Assembly: GCA_025362255.1 (NCBI GenBank)
Contig: JANYGY010000096.1
Span: forward strand, 1-16,254
DNA length: 16,254 nt
Direction: 5' to 3'
From: Planctomycetales bacterium
GTDB lineage: Bacteria > Planctomycetota > UBA11346
The number at the start of each line of letters is the position of its first letter. Within the stretch, counting starts at the first letter, position 1. Below are positions 1 through 7,649 of the stretch, in pieces. Position numbers and translations under genes: made by a program. Below the pieces are notes generated by a model. It made no database searches. It saw only the letters and a program-made list of their open reading frames with translations, and was not told where the DNA came from.

Positions 1-1
1 G

Positions 2-667
2 ATCCGCTTCGTCGGCGTCGGCGAAAAGCTCGACGCTTTGCAGCCGTTCCATCCCGATCGCTATGCCCGGCGGATCCTTGGCATGGGCGACATCTTGTCG
101 TTCGTCGAAAAAGCCCAGTCGGTGGTCGACGAAAAACAGGCCAAGGCTCTCGAAGAGCGCGTCCTCAAGAACAAGTTCGACCTGCAGGATTTCCAGAGTC
201 AGCTGCAAGCGATCATGAAGATGGGCAGTCTCAAAGATCTCATCGGATTGATTCCCGGCGTCGGCGCCAAGTTCGCTGGGCTGTCGATTGATGAATCGAT
301 CTTCCGCAAATACAGCGCGATCATCGGCTCGATGACCAAGCACGAACGCAGTCGGCCTGATCTCATCGACATGAGCCGTCGGCGCCGGGTCGCCCATGGC
401 TCAGGGTGCACGACCAATGATGTGCAGGCCCTGCTCAAGCATTTCGATGCGATGAAGAAGATGATGGGCAAGTTCGGCGACATCCAGGACATGGCGAAAA
501 AATTGCCAGACGCCGGGCAGCTGACGCCGGAACAGCTGGCCAATCCGCAGGCGTTCATGCCCAATCCCAATCGCTTGTTCGCCAAGCGTGAGGACAAGGA
601 CGCGATGAAGAAATATCGCGACGAACGCAAGAAGAAGAAATCGATGGCCAAAAAATCCAAGCGCTAA
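2..667 (+). CDS. ffh: Signal recognition particle protein Ffh, 3' part
   Basis: This is the C-terminal 221 residues of the SRP GTPase, which binds 4.5S RNA and the signal sequences of nascent membrane proteins and hands them to FtsY. The open frame runs off the left edge, so the N domain and most of the G domain are missing; the whole protein is usually about 450 residues. The visible part begins with the end of the G domain (GVGEKLDALQPFHPDR, then ILGMGD). The Met-rich M domain follows, with the RNA-binding signature SRRRRVAHGSG at about residues 125-135 of the fragment, then the MKKMMGKFG segment and a very basic Lys/Arg tail. These motifs match the family residue for residue. The gene is convergent with hemC. 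Its stop codon (665-667) lies inside the hairpin that separates the two genes. The family assignment is certain; only the 5' end is unseen. Confidence 0.97.
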   Translation: MRFVGVGEKLDALQPFHPDRYARRILGMGDILSFVEKAQSVVDEKQAKALEERVLKNKFDLQDFQSQLQAIMKMGSLKDLIGLIPGVGAKFAGLSIDESIFRKYSAIIGSMTKHERSRPDLIDMSRRRRVAHGSGCTTNDVQALLKHFDAMKKMMGKFGDIQDMAKKLPDAGQLTPEQLANPQAFMPNPNRLFAKREDKDAMKKYRDERKKKKSMAKKSKR

Positions 668-681
668 GCGCTTGGATTTGT
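649..681. terminator. Hairpin terminator shared by convergent ffh and hemC
   Basis: Two 13-nt arms, 653-665 (AAATCCAAGCGCT) and 667-679 (AGCGCTTGGATTT), are perfect inverted repeats around a single base, so the RNA would fold as a stem with a tight loop. On the minus strand the stem is followed at once by six U residues, from the A run at 650-655. That is the textbook form of an intrinsic terminator for hemC, whose stop is about 56 nt away. On the plus strand the tract after the stem is only weakly U-rich, so its use by ffh is less sure. The left arm is the last codons and stop of ffh. Confidence 0.8.
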
Positions 682-734
682 TCGGCATTATGGCGGTGAA
701 GACGACTTCACTGAAGCTGGTTCGCTGAAAACAG

Positions 735-1622
735 TCAGCTGAAAAACCGTCTGGCGGCGGCGACAAAGGTCATCGGGTCGCCGAGCAGCTCGCAGGTGCG
801 CAGGGGGGCCTGCAGATCGCCGAGGCGGATGTGCGCCCGCCAGCGGCCATCAGCCGCGCGCTGCACCAGGCAGCCGAGCGGTAGCGAGCATCCGCCTTCG
901 AGATCGGCCAGGATCAGCCGCTCGATGGTGATCGCACGGGCGGTGGGCGGGTGATTGATCGCCGCCAGCAGATGCCGGGTGCGGCGATCATCGATGCGGC
1001 AATCGAGGGCCACTGCGCCCTGCGCCGGTGCAGGGACTGATTCGGTCACCGGGTCAAGTGCGACCGCACGACTGCGCGCGACCAGACCGAGCCGATGCAG
1101 CCCGGCCATCGCGAGGATCGTCGCGTCGGCTTCGCCCTCTGCGAGCTTGCGCAAGCGCGTGTCGACATTGCCGCGAATGGGCACAAAGCGCAGGTCGGGG
1201 CGCAGGTGCGCGAGTTGGGTCTGCCGCCGCAGGCTGCTGGTTCCGATCACCGCGCCGAGCGGCAGATCGCGCAAGGCGAGACCGGTGCGCGTCACCAGCG
1301 CGTCGCGCACATCGGCGCGGGGCTGGACCGCCGCCAGGATCATTCCGCTGGGCACCGTCGTCGGCAGATCCTTGGCCGAGTGGACGCCGGCGTTGGCGCG
1401 CCCGGCGAGCACTGCGGCTTGGATCTCGCGCACGAAGATCCCCACGGTCGCCGAGTGGTACAACGTAGTCGTGCGATCGAGATCACCCGTCGATTGCAGG
1501 GGCACCAGCTGCACCTGTAGGCCTGGGTGCGCGGCGCGCAGCCGCCTCGCGACCCACCGCGCCTGCCACAGAGCCAAAGGGCTGGCGCGGGTCGCCAGGC
1601 GCAGCGTGGACGAGGCCGCCAT
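735..1622 (-). CDS. hemC: Porphobilinogen deaminase (hydroxymethylbilane synthase)
   Basis: This cytoplasmic enzyme of tetrapyrrole synthesis joins four porphobilinogen molecules into hydroxymethylbilane. The 295-residue length is normal for the family. The N-terminal substrate-binding signature (LATRASPLALWQA) is followed by HSAKDLPT with catalytic Asp85, GTSSLRRQTQL at 127-137, RGNVDTRLRKL at 150-160, PAPAQGA at 197-203 and LEGGCSLPLGC at 241-251. Cys245 in the last motif is the expected attachment site of the dipyrromethane cofactor. All catalytic elements appear intact. The ATG lies 2 nt after the stop of the upstream zinc-ribbon membrane protein gene on the same strand, so the two are probably co-transcribed, perhaps with translational coupling. 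The pairing makes no obvious functional sense. Transcription probably ends at the hairpin at 649-681. Confidence 0.98.
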   Translation of the reverse strand: MAASSTLRLATRASPLALWQARWVARRLRAAHPGLQVQLVPLQSTGDLDRTTTLYHSATVGIFVREIQAAVLAGRANAGVHSAKDLPTTVPSGMILAAVQPRADVRDALVTRTGLALRDLPLGAVIGTSSLRRQTQLAHLRPDLRFVPIRGNVDTRLRKLAEGEADATILAMAGLHRLGLVARSRAVALDPVTESVPAPAQGAVALDCRIDDRRTRHLLAAINHPPTARAITIERLILADLEGGCSLPLGCLVQRAADGRWRAHIRLGDLQAPLRTCELLGDPMTFVAAARRFFS

Positions 1623-1624
1623 GG

Positions 1625-3964
1625 TCAGCGCGAAGACTGGTAGATCTGCACCAAGCGCAGTTGATACATCAGGGTGTGGATGCCTTCGGTGAGGGTGTCG
1701 TAAGCCTCGCGCCGGGCTCTGACCGCACTGTCGGCGCCGTTGGCGGCCTGGACCGTGAGATCGATGAGCACGACGCTTTTATTGGTGCGCACCATGCTCC
1801 ACGCGGTGGTGGTCAGCGGCGCCCCGTCGACGCTGCCGATCACCCATACGGGAACGAAGCCACCGTTGCCGGATTTGGCATCGGTGCCATTGCGCAACAG
1901 CTCGTTGACGGTCAACACGTGCTTGGCCCAGTCAGTCGGCGACGAGGTGGCCTCTTTGCCGTTGGGCACCAGCACCACGGTCGCCGGCAGGGCCTTCTGG
2001 TTGAACAGCCCAGGATTGGCTTTGCGCTCGAAAAGCCGGCGGATGGCGGCCATATCGACGACATCGACGGTCTCGACCATATTCGCGATATCAGGGATGC
2101 TGCGGCGTAGACGCAACGCTGGATTGATCTTGGACGCCGAGACGCCCTCAGTGCCGAAGATCTTGACCGACCCCGTATCAAGGGTCTTGGTGACGAACCA
2201 TTTCGCTTCCTGCTTGCGGCTGCGCGCGGCGATCTTCAACGACTCCACCAGCGGTCGCCAATCGATCATCGGATTCGGCATCATCAGCGGCGAGGGACTC
2301 AGCTCGGCTTTGGCCAGCAGCGGGTCGCCATCGGCAACCGCCGCCGTGGCGCCAAGCCAAAATGGGTAATCATCATTGTTGGCTGCATCCGCGATCTGGA
2401 TGGTGACGGTATCGCTGGGGACCCCGTCAACCCGGTACGCGAAGCTCTGCCACGTTTCGCCGTCGCTGAACGTGCAGTGTTGGGGCGCCACGGTCGGCGC
2501 ATCGAGACGCGTGATCACGACCTCTTTGCGGGTCGGCAGGCGTGGGTGCAGATTGAGGAAGATTCCGCCATTGCTGACTTGTTCGGCGGTAAAGCTGAGC
2601 TGCAGGGTGTAGATCTCCTGACGATCGGCGCCGCGCACTTTTACCGCCGGGACGAAACGCGGTGGCGGTTCGCCCGGAAAGAAAGGCCAAGGGGATGGCA
2701 GGCGGACTTTGCTGTCGGCAAGATCGACATACGCCGCCGTTTTGGGCCCGGGCTCACCGGACCAGATGGTGATCTTGGATTTGCCGTGGCCGGTCACCGC
2801 AGGTGCTGGTATTAGCTTGCCATCGGGGTCTGTGTTGAAGGTCAACGGCGGTGGCGTCTTCGTCCCCGGGTCTGGGACAAAGAGGGGCGGCACGGCTGGC
2901 GGCGGAACGGTAGCCGTCACCGGGGGTACCACTTCAGGCGGATTCTTCGCAGGTTCCTCGGGTGGAACCGTGGGCGAAGTAACGGCAGGAACCGCATTCG
3001 CGTCAGGCGTCACGGCGACGTCCGGTGGCAGCAGCGCGCGTTTCCGCTGGGCCATCTCGGTCAACGCGCCCAGGCCTTCGATCAATTCTTTGAAAGCTGG
3101 CCGCACCGGGACCTGGGCTTTGCGCAGGAAGACATCGACGTCGTCCAGCGTGCTGCGAGACAACCCGGTTTGCCGCAGGACCTTGCCGAGGCGGTCGAGG
3201 TTGGTCCGTCCGCGCGCAAGGACGTCGCGTTCGAGGGCAGTGATCACCTCGGGTGCGGCGCCATCGGCCAGACCGGCCAGCAACGCCGCGTTCTCGTCCG
3301 AAAATCTGTCTCGATAATAGGGCAGATCGTGATCCGACACGGACGCCCCAGGTTCGGGAAGCGTTGGCATCACCGGCACGGCCGGGCCATTCGCGACGGG
3401 CGTCGCAACCACCGCATGGTCGGGGCCGGCGCTGTTTTCCTGGCTGTGCTTCTGCTTTTGGCCGCCACTCAAAGCCAACACCGTGATTGCGCCGAGCACG
3501 GCGATGACACCCACGGCCGCGAGGCCCATCATCACCAGATTCTTGCGTTTCGATGGAGGATCGAGAACCGGCTCGTCCTCATCTTCGCCGGTAACCGGTG
3601 CGAGACGCCCGATGGTAGCAGCGGGACGATGATCCGGCGGGAGCTCAGGGGTGGTGAATTCAGTGCCATGGACCAGCGCACGACGATGAAGCAGGAGCAG
3701 TCCAGCGCCAGTGAACGTGTAAAAATGACCGTTCGGATGCTGGGGGCGGGCAACCCGGTAGGTGACCACCGCCAGGCCCTTGAGCGCGCGCACCCGGTTG
3801 ATCTGCATCCGCAGCGCCGGGGTCAGCGTTTCGATGCACACTTCGCACACCGGTTGGCCATCGATGCGGACCGCAAGACCTTCAGCGAGGTCATCAAGGT
3901 TGACCGGCCCATCGCAGCGCGAACAGGCGAGTGCGAGGGCATCGGTTTCTGGCACTGCGGTCAT
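1625..3964 (-). CDS. Zinc-ribbon, single-pass membrane protein of unknown function
   Basis: I do not recognise the family. With the ATG at 3962-3964 the protein has 779 residues. It begins with a zinc ribbon (CSRC at 14-17 and CEVC at 40-43). A conserved-looking segment follows, with GHFYTFTGAGLLLLHRRAL at about 79-97. A single TM helix lies at about 143-164 after a positive KRK, so the ribbon is cytoplasmic and the rest extracytoplasmic. After a helical stretch (about 215-315) comes a Pro/Val-rich linker (about 316-390). The region at about 396-546, with TWQSFAYRVDG and DDYPFWLGA, reads like a beta-sandwich of the carbohydrate-binding kind (a guess). The last about 220 residues have no motif I can name. 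The frame stays open upstream to 4696, but that part is Arg/Gln-rich and antisense to another gene, so I exclude it. An alternative ATG at 4043-4045 would add 27 residues including CSCC. hemC follows after 2 nt; the 4091 gene diverges. Confidence 0.85.
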   Translation of the reverse strand: MTAVPETDALALACSRCDGPVNLDDLAEGLAVRIDGQPVCEVCIETLTPALRMQINRVRALKGLAVVTYRVARPQHPNGHFYTFTGAGLLLLHRRALVHGTEFTTPELPPDHRPAATIGRLAPVTGEDEDEPVLDPPSKRKNLVMMGLAAVGVIAVLGAITVLALSGGQKQKHSQENSAGPDHAVVATPVANGPAVPVMPTLPEPGASVSDHDLPYYRDRFSDENAALLAGLADGAAPEVITALERDVLARGRTNLDRLGKVLRQTGLSRSTLDDVDVFLRKAQVPVRPAFKELIEGLGALTEMAQRKRALLPPDVAVTPDANAVPAVTSPTVPPEEPAKNPPEVVPPVTATVPPPAVPPLFVPDPGTKTPPPLTFNTDPDGKLIPAPAVTGHGKSKITIWSGEPGPKTAAYVDLADSKVRLPSPWPFFPGEPPPRFVPAVKVRGADRQEIYTLQLSFTAEQVSNGGIFLNLHPRLPTRKEVVITRLDAPTVAPQHCTFSDGETWQSFAYRVDGVPSDTVTIQIADAANNDDYPFWLGATAAVADGDPLLAKAELSPSPLMMPNPMIDWRPLVESLKIAARSRKQEAKWFVTKTLDTGSVKIFGTEGVSASKINPALRLRRSIPDIANMVETVDVVDMAAIRRLFERKANPGLFNQKALPATVVLVPNGKEATSSPTDWAKHVLTVNELLRNGTDAKSGNGGFVPVWVIGSVDGAPLTTTAWSMVRTNKSVVLIDLTVQAANGADSAVRARREAYDTLTEGIHTLMYQLRLVQIYQSSR

Positions 3965-4090
3965 AGCTCGGGCACAGCATGAGCAGAACGCGGGTGAAGG
4001 GAATACGCCGCTCGGCGCGTCAGGAGCCTCTGCTGCGCACTCCATGATCGACTGGCAATCGAACCTCTGCCCCGCACAGTCAGCGGTCCG
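3965..4090. promoter_or_regulatory. Divergent intergenic region, promoters not resolved
   Basis: This 126-nt gap lies between the divergent starts at 3964 (minus) and 4091 (plus). It must hold, or lie near, the promoters for both directions, but I see no hexamer pair close to the sigma-70 consensus and no clear Shine-Dalgarno sequence before either start. If the alternative minus-strand start at 4045 is right, the gap shrinks to 45 nt. The promoter role is inferred from gene orientation only. Confidence 0.3.
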
Positions 4091-4660
4091 ATGGAAGACC
4101 TCGTTCTTGCTGTGACCACCCGCGAATGCATCGCCCTGCGCGGTCTGTGTCCGACCATCGATCTGGCGATGATCGAGTCCTTGACCGACGAAACGTGGTT
4201 CGCGGTGCCGTCGGCGATCACCGCCGATCCGTTGGCGGCCGAGGTTCGCTTGGTGCTGATCTTCCAGCTTGGCGAGCACGTCCTGATCGACGAGATCGGG
4301 CGCTTTGCGGTTGATCGGCCGCTGCCGCCTGAGGCGTTCGCGGGGGGCAAGGGATTCGTCGGGCTGAAGCGTCATGTCGAACAGTTGGCCAGAGAACTGT
4401 TGGCCAGAGAACTGTTGGCCAGGGAACAGTTGGCAACGGAACCAGGCGCAGGGCCCTGCCTGTGCGAACTCGCAGGCTACGCCTTTGATCCCCTGGTATC
4501 CGCTAATCATTTCTTTCTCGCGTACCGCTGTCGGCCCAAGGGTGCGGATGGGCAGCTGCCAGCGCCAGTGGCGGGCGGATCGTGGGTCCCCGCGCACACC
4601 CTCGACACACTCGTGCATGCGCCTACGCAGCGATGGTTCCTGCCGCTGGTCACGCGATGA
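4091..4660 (+). CDS. Hypothetical protein, 189 aa, coupled to the Ser/Thr kinase gene
   Basis: I do not recognise this family with confidence. The protein starts MEDLVLAVTTRECIALRGL. It is acidic to neutral, shows no signal peptide or TM segment, and has hydrophobic strands around VRLVLIFQLGEHVLIDEIGRF (about residues 51-71). Residues about 96-118 are a Leu/Ala/Arg/Glu helix encoded by a 15-bp tandem repeat. Its layout faintly recalls the COG4112-type predicted phosphoesterases (Nudix-related), but no Nudix box is visible, so this is only a possibility. It is probably a real gene because its codons have GC-rich third positions and its TGA (4658-4660) overlaps the kinase ATG (4657-4659) as ATGA, the usual sign of translational coupling. 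The long minus-strand frame across it looks like a shadow. No good ribosome binding site precedes the ATG, but no better start exists nearby. Confidence 0.75.
   Translation: MEDLVLAVTTRECIALRGLCPTIDLAMIESLTDETWFAVPSAITADPLAAEVRLVLIFQLGEHVLIDEIGRFAVDRPLPPEAFAGGKGFVGLKRHVEQLARELLARELLAREQLATEPGAGPCLCELAGYAFDPLVSANHFFLAYRCRPKGADGQLPAPVAGGSWVPAHTLDTLVHAPTQRWFLPLVTR
4384..4443 (+). repeat. 15-bp in-frame tandem repeat (about 3.5 copies)
   Basis: The unit GTTGGCCAGAGAACT occurs identically at 4384-4398 and 4399-4413. A copy with two changes follows at 4414-4428, then a decayed copy at 4429-4443 (GTTGGCAACGGAACC). Because the unit is a multiple of three it adds a pentapeptide, Leu-Ala-Arg-Glu-Leu/Gln, without shifting the frame of the 4091 gene. 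Within the array, CAGTT and AACTG also form short inverted repeats. Confidence 0.9.
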
Positions 4661-7647
4661 CGGCTCCTGAGCTGGATGATGAAGGCTCGGATGCAACGGT
4701 CTCGATGGCGGTTGGCCCGAGAGAGACTGGTCCGATGCCGATGCGGCGGGCCGAGCCGGCCATGGGCAACCTGCGTGGGGTTGATGATCACAATGTGTTC
4801 GCGCGGGCGTTGCAGAGTTGGCGCCAGGCGGTCACCGATCGTCAGCCGCTGCCGCGTTATCGGGTGATCCAACGCCTGGGCGAAGGCTCGCAAGGTCTGG
4901 TGTTCAGCGTTGCCGATCGCGACTGCATGCGCGAGGTCGCCTTGAAGACCCTGCACGCTCATCAATGCGCCGCCGATGACGTCAGCAGGTTCATCCATGA
5001 AGCGCAGATAACCGCTCAGCTCGAGCATCCCGGCATCGTGCCGGTTCATGATCTGGAAGTGCTGCCCGACGGCACGGTGTTCTACACCATGAAGAAAGTC
5101 GAGGGCCGGACGCTGTCCGACCTCCTCGGTGACAGCAGTCGGCCGGATCATGTCGCGGCGTCGTCAACCCCTCCACCGCCGGGTCCCGGCATCGACGACG
5201 TGCTGCAGATCGGGCTGAAGGTCTGCGACACCGTGGCATTCGCCCATAGCCGCCGGGTGATCCATCGCGATCTCAAGCCACGCAACCTGATGATCGGTCG
5301 CTATGGTGAAGTCCTGGTGATGGATTGGGGTCTGGCGAAAGTGCTGGATGGGCAACCCGATCCGCACGAAAGCGGTCCGCGGCAGGTGCAGTCCTTGCGC
5401 TCGGGTACCATCGAAGACGGCAATGACATTCATCAGACGATCAAGGGGTCGGCAGTGGGCACCCCGGCCTACATGAGCCCGGAACAGGCGCGCGGAGAAC
5501 CGGCTGACCGGCGCAGCGATGTGTACAGCCTTGGAGTGGTCCTCTATCTCAGTTTGTGCGGTGAATCACCGTATGAACGTGGTCGGGTGCGCTACACCTT
5601 GGAACAAGCCGCGAGCGGCCATTGGCGGCGGCTCGATCATCAGGAGAAAGGCGCGCGCCTGCCCAAGCGCCTGGTCGCCATCATCCACAAATGCATGGCG
5701 TTCGACCCGCAGGATCGTTACCAGACGGCCGACGCCTTGGCGCTTGACCTGCGGGCCTTCATCGCCGGCAAGGCAGTCGGCGCGTACCGCGACACACCGC
5801 TTGACCGCGGGATGCGTTTTGTGTTTCAGCAGTGGCGCGGGTTGGCCCTGGCCGGCGGCATGCTGGTCGTGCTCGGCGGCGCGTGGTCGGGGTGGCGGTG
5901 GCACGAGCTGCGGTTGCAGGCCGAGCAGATCCAGAGCCTGCGGCGGGCCTCGGCCAAGCATGAACTGATGGGCGAATTCGATGAAGCCCGACGGGACCTC
6001 GAACGGGTGGTCGATCAATACCCCGATGACCGGCAGGCCCTCGATGGCTTGCAGCGGCTGCGTCAGGCATTGGCCAAGCGTGGCGATGACCAGCTGATCA
6101 TGCGCAAACGCCAAGAGGCTGCGAACCTGGTGCGGCAAGCGAACAAGCAGGTGCAGGTCGGCGATGACGAAAGCCTGCGCCGAGCGATGGAAGGATACCT
6201 CGGCGCCTTGGGTCTGCTGCCCGGCGACCCGGCGATCGCGCTGCAATATCGGCAGACGGTGGCCTTGATCGCGCAGCGTGACGAGCAAGCGCGAACCCTG
6301 GCGCGGGCCACGGATCAGGCCGAACGAGCCGCTGAATTGTCGGCCCGTTCGGCCGAGGCCGAAGCCCGTGGCGATCTGCGCCTTGCGCTTGGCTCGCTAG
6401 AAGCCGCGTTGCAATTGGCGCCCACCGACGCGCGTACCCGTCACCACGCGGCGCTGGTCGCGCGTGCGGCGGAACTCGAGCACGTGGCCGAAGTCCGCGC
6501 CCGGCAGGCCGAGGCTGCCGAGTGGATCCGCGAGTCCCGCACCGCACTCAGTCGCAATGATGGGCCGGCAGCTCGCGCCGCGCTTGAACACGCTCGCGTC
6601 GCCGACCCCGAACATCCCGAGCTGCCGACGTTGACCCAGGACGTTTCCGACGCGGAACAGGCGCGTGCCCTCAGCGCGGCGCAGGTCCTCGCCGATCAGG
6701 CCGCTCGCTTGATCGGCGAAGCCCGCGATCTGGCGGCCCGGATCGAAGAGGCCCGCCCTGACGAGGCCGCACGCCTGCGTCGGGATCGAGCCGCGGTGCT
6801 TGGCAGGGCGCTCGGTCTGCTGCATCGGGTCCATGCGATGATCCCATGGCAGGTATCGGCGCATGCCGCACTGACCGAATTCTATCGCCAGAGGTTGACT
6901 GAGTACGACGCCGCGGACGACGCCGAACGGTGGCTGCAAACGGCAGGCGAAGCAGCTGCCGATGCCGGCACCGGGGACGACGTCGATCACGGGTCGGCCA
7001 CGGCGGTGACCCTGCGCAATAAAGGTGGCGCCACCGTGGTCTTGAAGCCCGTGCTGGTTGCGCCGTCGATCGCGCTTCCGATTTCCATTTTGGTGGCTGG
7101 AGGAACCACCGCGTCGCTGCCCTTTGGCCGTTGGCAGATCTTCGGGCCAGATGAATCGCACGGCTTCAGCCGCCTTTTTTCTGGTACCCAGGTCGAGCTG
7201 TCGTGGCCGGCACACATGCCGAAGGGGGTATCGATGGTTCCTGGCGGAACTGCCCTGGTTCACGGTGTCGAGGTGACGGTGGCCGCATTCCTGGTGTCCG
7301 ATCAACCCATTTCTCGAACCGAGGTCGCCATCTTCACCAGCGCGGATGCGACGCTGGTCAGTTCAGGCGAACATAATTCTGCCGAGAAAATCCCAGCCAC
7401 GAACCTGACCTGGGCAGAGGCGCAAGCCTACGCCGCATGGCGGGCGCAGCACGACGGCCTGTCGTGGCGATTGCCCACGGTCGCCGAAATCCGACTCGTG
7501 GGTGATTTCAGCCGCCCTTCTCTTGCGCACCTCGCCGATGGCACGCCGTGCGTGGTGCTTGCCCATGACCAGCTGCGCCGGCTGCAGCCGAACGAGCGCG
7601 ACGACAGCGCAGTTCTGCGCCTGGTGCGCTCTGCAGCTGGTGAATGA
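4657..7647 (+). CDS. Membrane Ser/Thr protein kinase with TPR-like and FGE-like C-terminal regions
   Basis: This is a 996-residue Hanks-type kinase. Domain order: disordered N-terminus (1-65); kinase domain at about 68-370; one TM helix at about 394-413; a long Ala-rich helical region, TPR-like or coiled-coil (about 425-765); a strand-rich segment (about 780-850); and an FGE-sulfatase-like tail (about 853-950). Catalytic residues are present: Gly-rich loop LGEGSQG (74-80), Lys97 in VALK, Glu115, HRDLKPRN with Asp205, Asp223 in MDWG (planctomycete-style in place of DFG), and GTPAYMSPE (268-276). A Pro-rich insert (about 160-178) and a long activation loop with Ser/Thr are probably linker and phosphorylation sites. 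The tail has the FGE motifs AEAQAYAAW and SWRLPTVAEI but lacks the usual later part, so it is probably a sensor or binding module. The ATG at 4657 is chosen because it overlaps the upstream stop as ATGA; an in-frame ATG at 4582 is less likely. Confidence 0.96.
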   Translation: MTAPELDDEGSDATVSMAVGPRETGPMPMRRAEPAMGNLRGVDDHNVFARALQSWRQAVTDRQPLPRYRVIQRLGEGSQGLVFSVADRDCMREVALKTLHAHQCAADDVSRFIHEAQITAQLEHPGIVPVHDLEVLPDGTVFYTMKKVEGRTLSDLLGDSSRPDHVAASSTPPPPGPGIDDVLQIGLKVCDTVAFAHSRRVIHRDLKPRNLMIGRYGEVLVMDWGLAKVLDGQPDPHESGPRQVQSLRSGTIEDGNDIHQTIKGSAVGTPAYMSPEQARGEPADRRSDVYSLGVVLYLSLCGESPYERGRVRYTLEQAASGHWRRLDHQEKGARLPKRLVAIIHKCMAFDPQDRYQTADALALDLRAFIAGKAVGAYRDTPLDRGMRFVFQQWRGLALAGGMLVVLGGAWSGWRWHELRLQAEQIQSLRRASAKHELMGEFDEARRDLERVVDQYPDDRQALDGLQRLRQALAKRGDDQLIMRKRQEAANLVRQANKQVQVGDDESLRRAMEGYLGALGLLPGDPAIALQYRQTVALIAQRDEQARTLARATDQAERAAELSARSAEAEARGDLRLALGSLEAALQLAPTDARTRHHAALVARAAELEHVAEVRARQAEAAEWIRESRTALSRNDGPAARAALEHARVADPEHPELPTLTQDVSDAEQARALSAAQVLADQAARLIGEARDLAARIEEARPDEAARLRRDRAAVLGRALGLLHRVHAMIPWQVSAHAALTEFYRQRLTEYDAADDAERWLQTAGEAAADAGTGDDVDHGSATAVTLRNKGGATVVLKPVLVAPSIALPISILVAGGTTASLPFGRWQIFGPDESHGFSRLFSGTQVELSWPAHMPKGVSMVPGGTALVHGVEVTVAAFLVSDQPISRTEVAIFTSADATLVSSGEHNSAEKIPATNLTWAEAQAYAAWRAQHDGLSWRLPTVAEIRLVGDFSRPSLAHLADGTPCVVLAHDQLRRLQPNERDDSAVLRLVRSAAGE

Positions 7648-7649
7648 GA

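Noticed and set aside
955..1692. Plus-strand open frames across hemC (up to 245 residues)
   Set aside because: They are Arg/Ser/Ala-rich shadow frames opposite an intact, clearly recognisable gene.
4384..4443. Possible CRISPR or iteron array
   Set aside because: The repeats are directly adjacent without spacers and keep the reading frame of a gene, so they are a coding tandem repeat.
4582..4656. Earlier in-frame ATG for the Ser/Thr kinase
   Set aside because: It would overlap the 4091 gene by nearly 80 nt with low-complexity codons; the ATG at 4657 overlaps that gene's stop by the usual ATGA.
3965..4696. Upstream extension of the minus-strand zinc-ribbon gene (244 extra residues)
   Set aside because: The translated stretch is Arg/Gln/His-rich with no domain, lies antisense to the 4091 gene and the kinase start, and contains the antisense of the 15-bp repeat. 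The ATGA overlap supports the plus-strand reading.
5566..7305. Long minus-strand open frames opposite the kinase gene
   Set aside because: High GC leaves antisense frames open; no domain or sensible composition is seen and the plus strand is certain.
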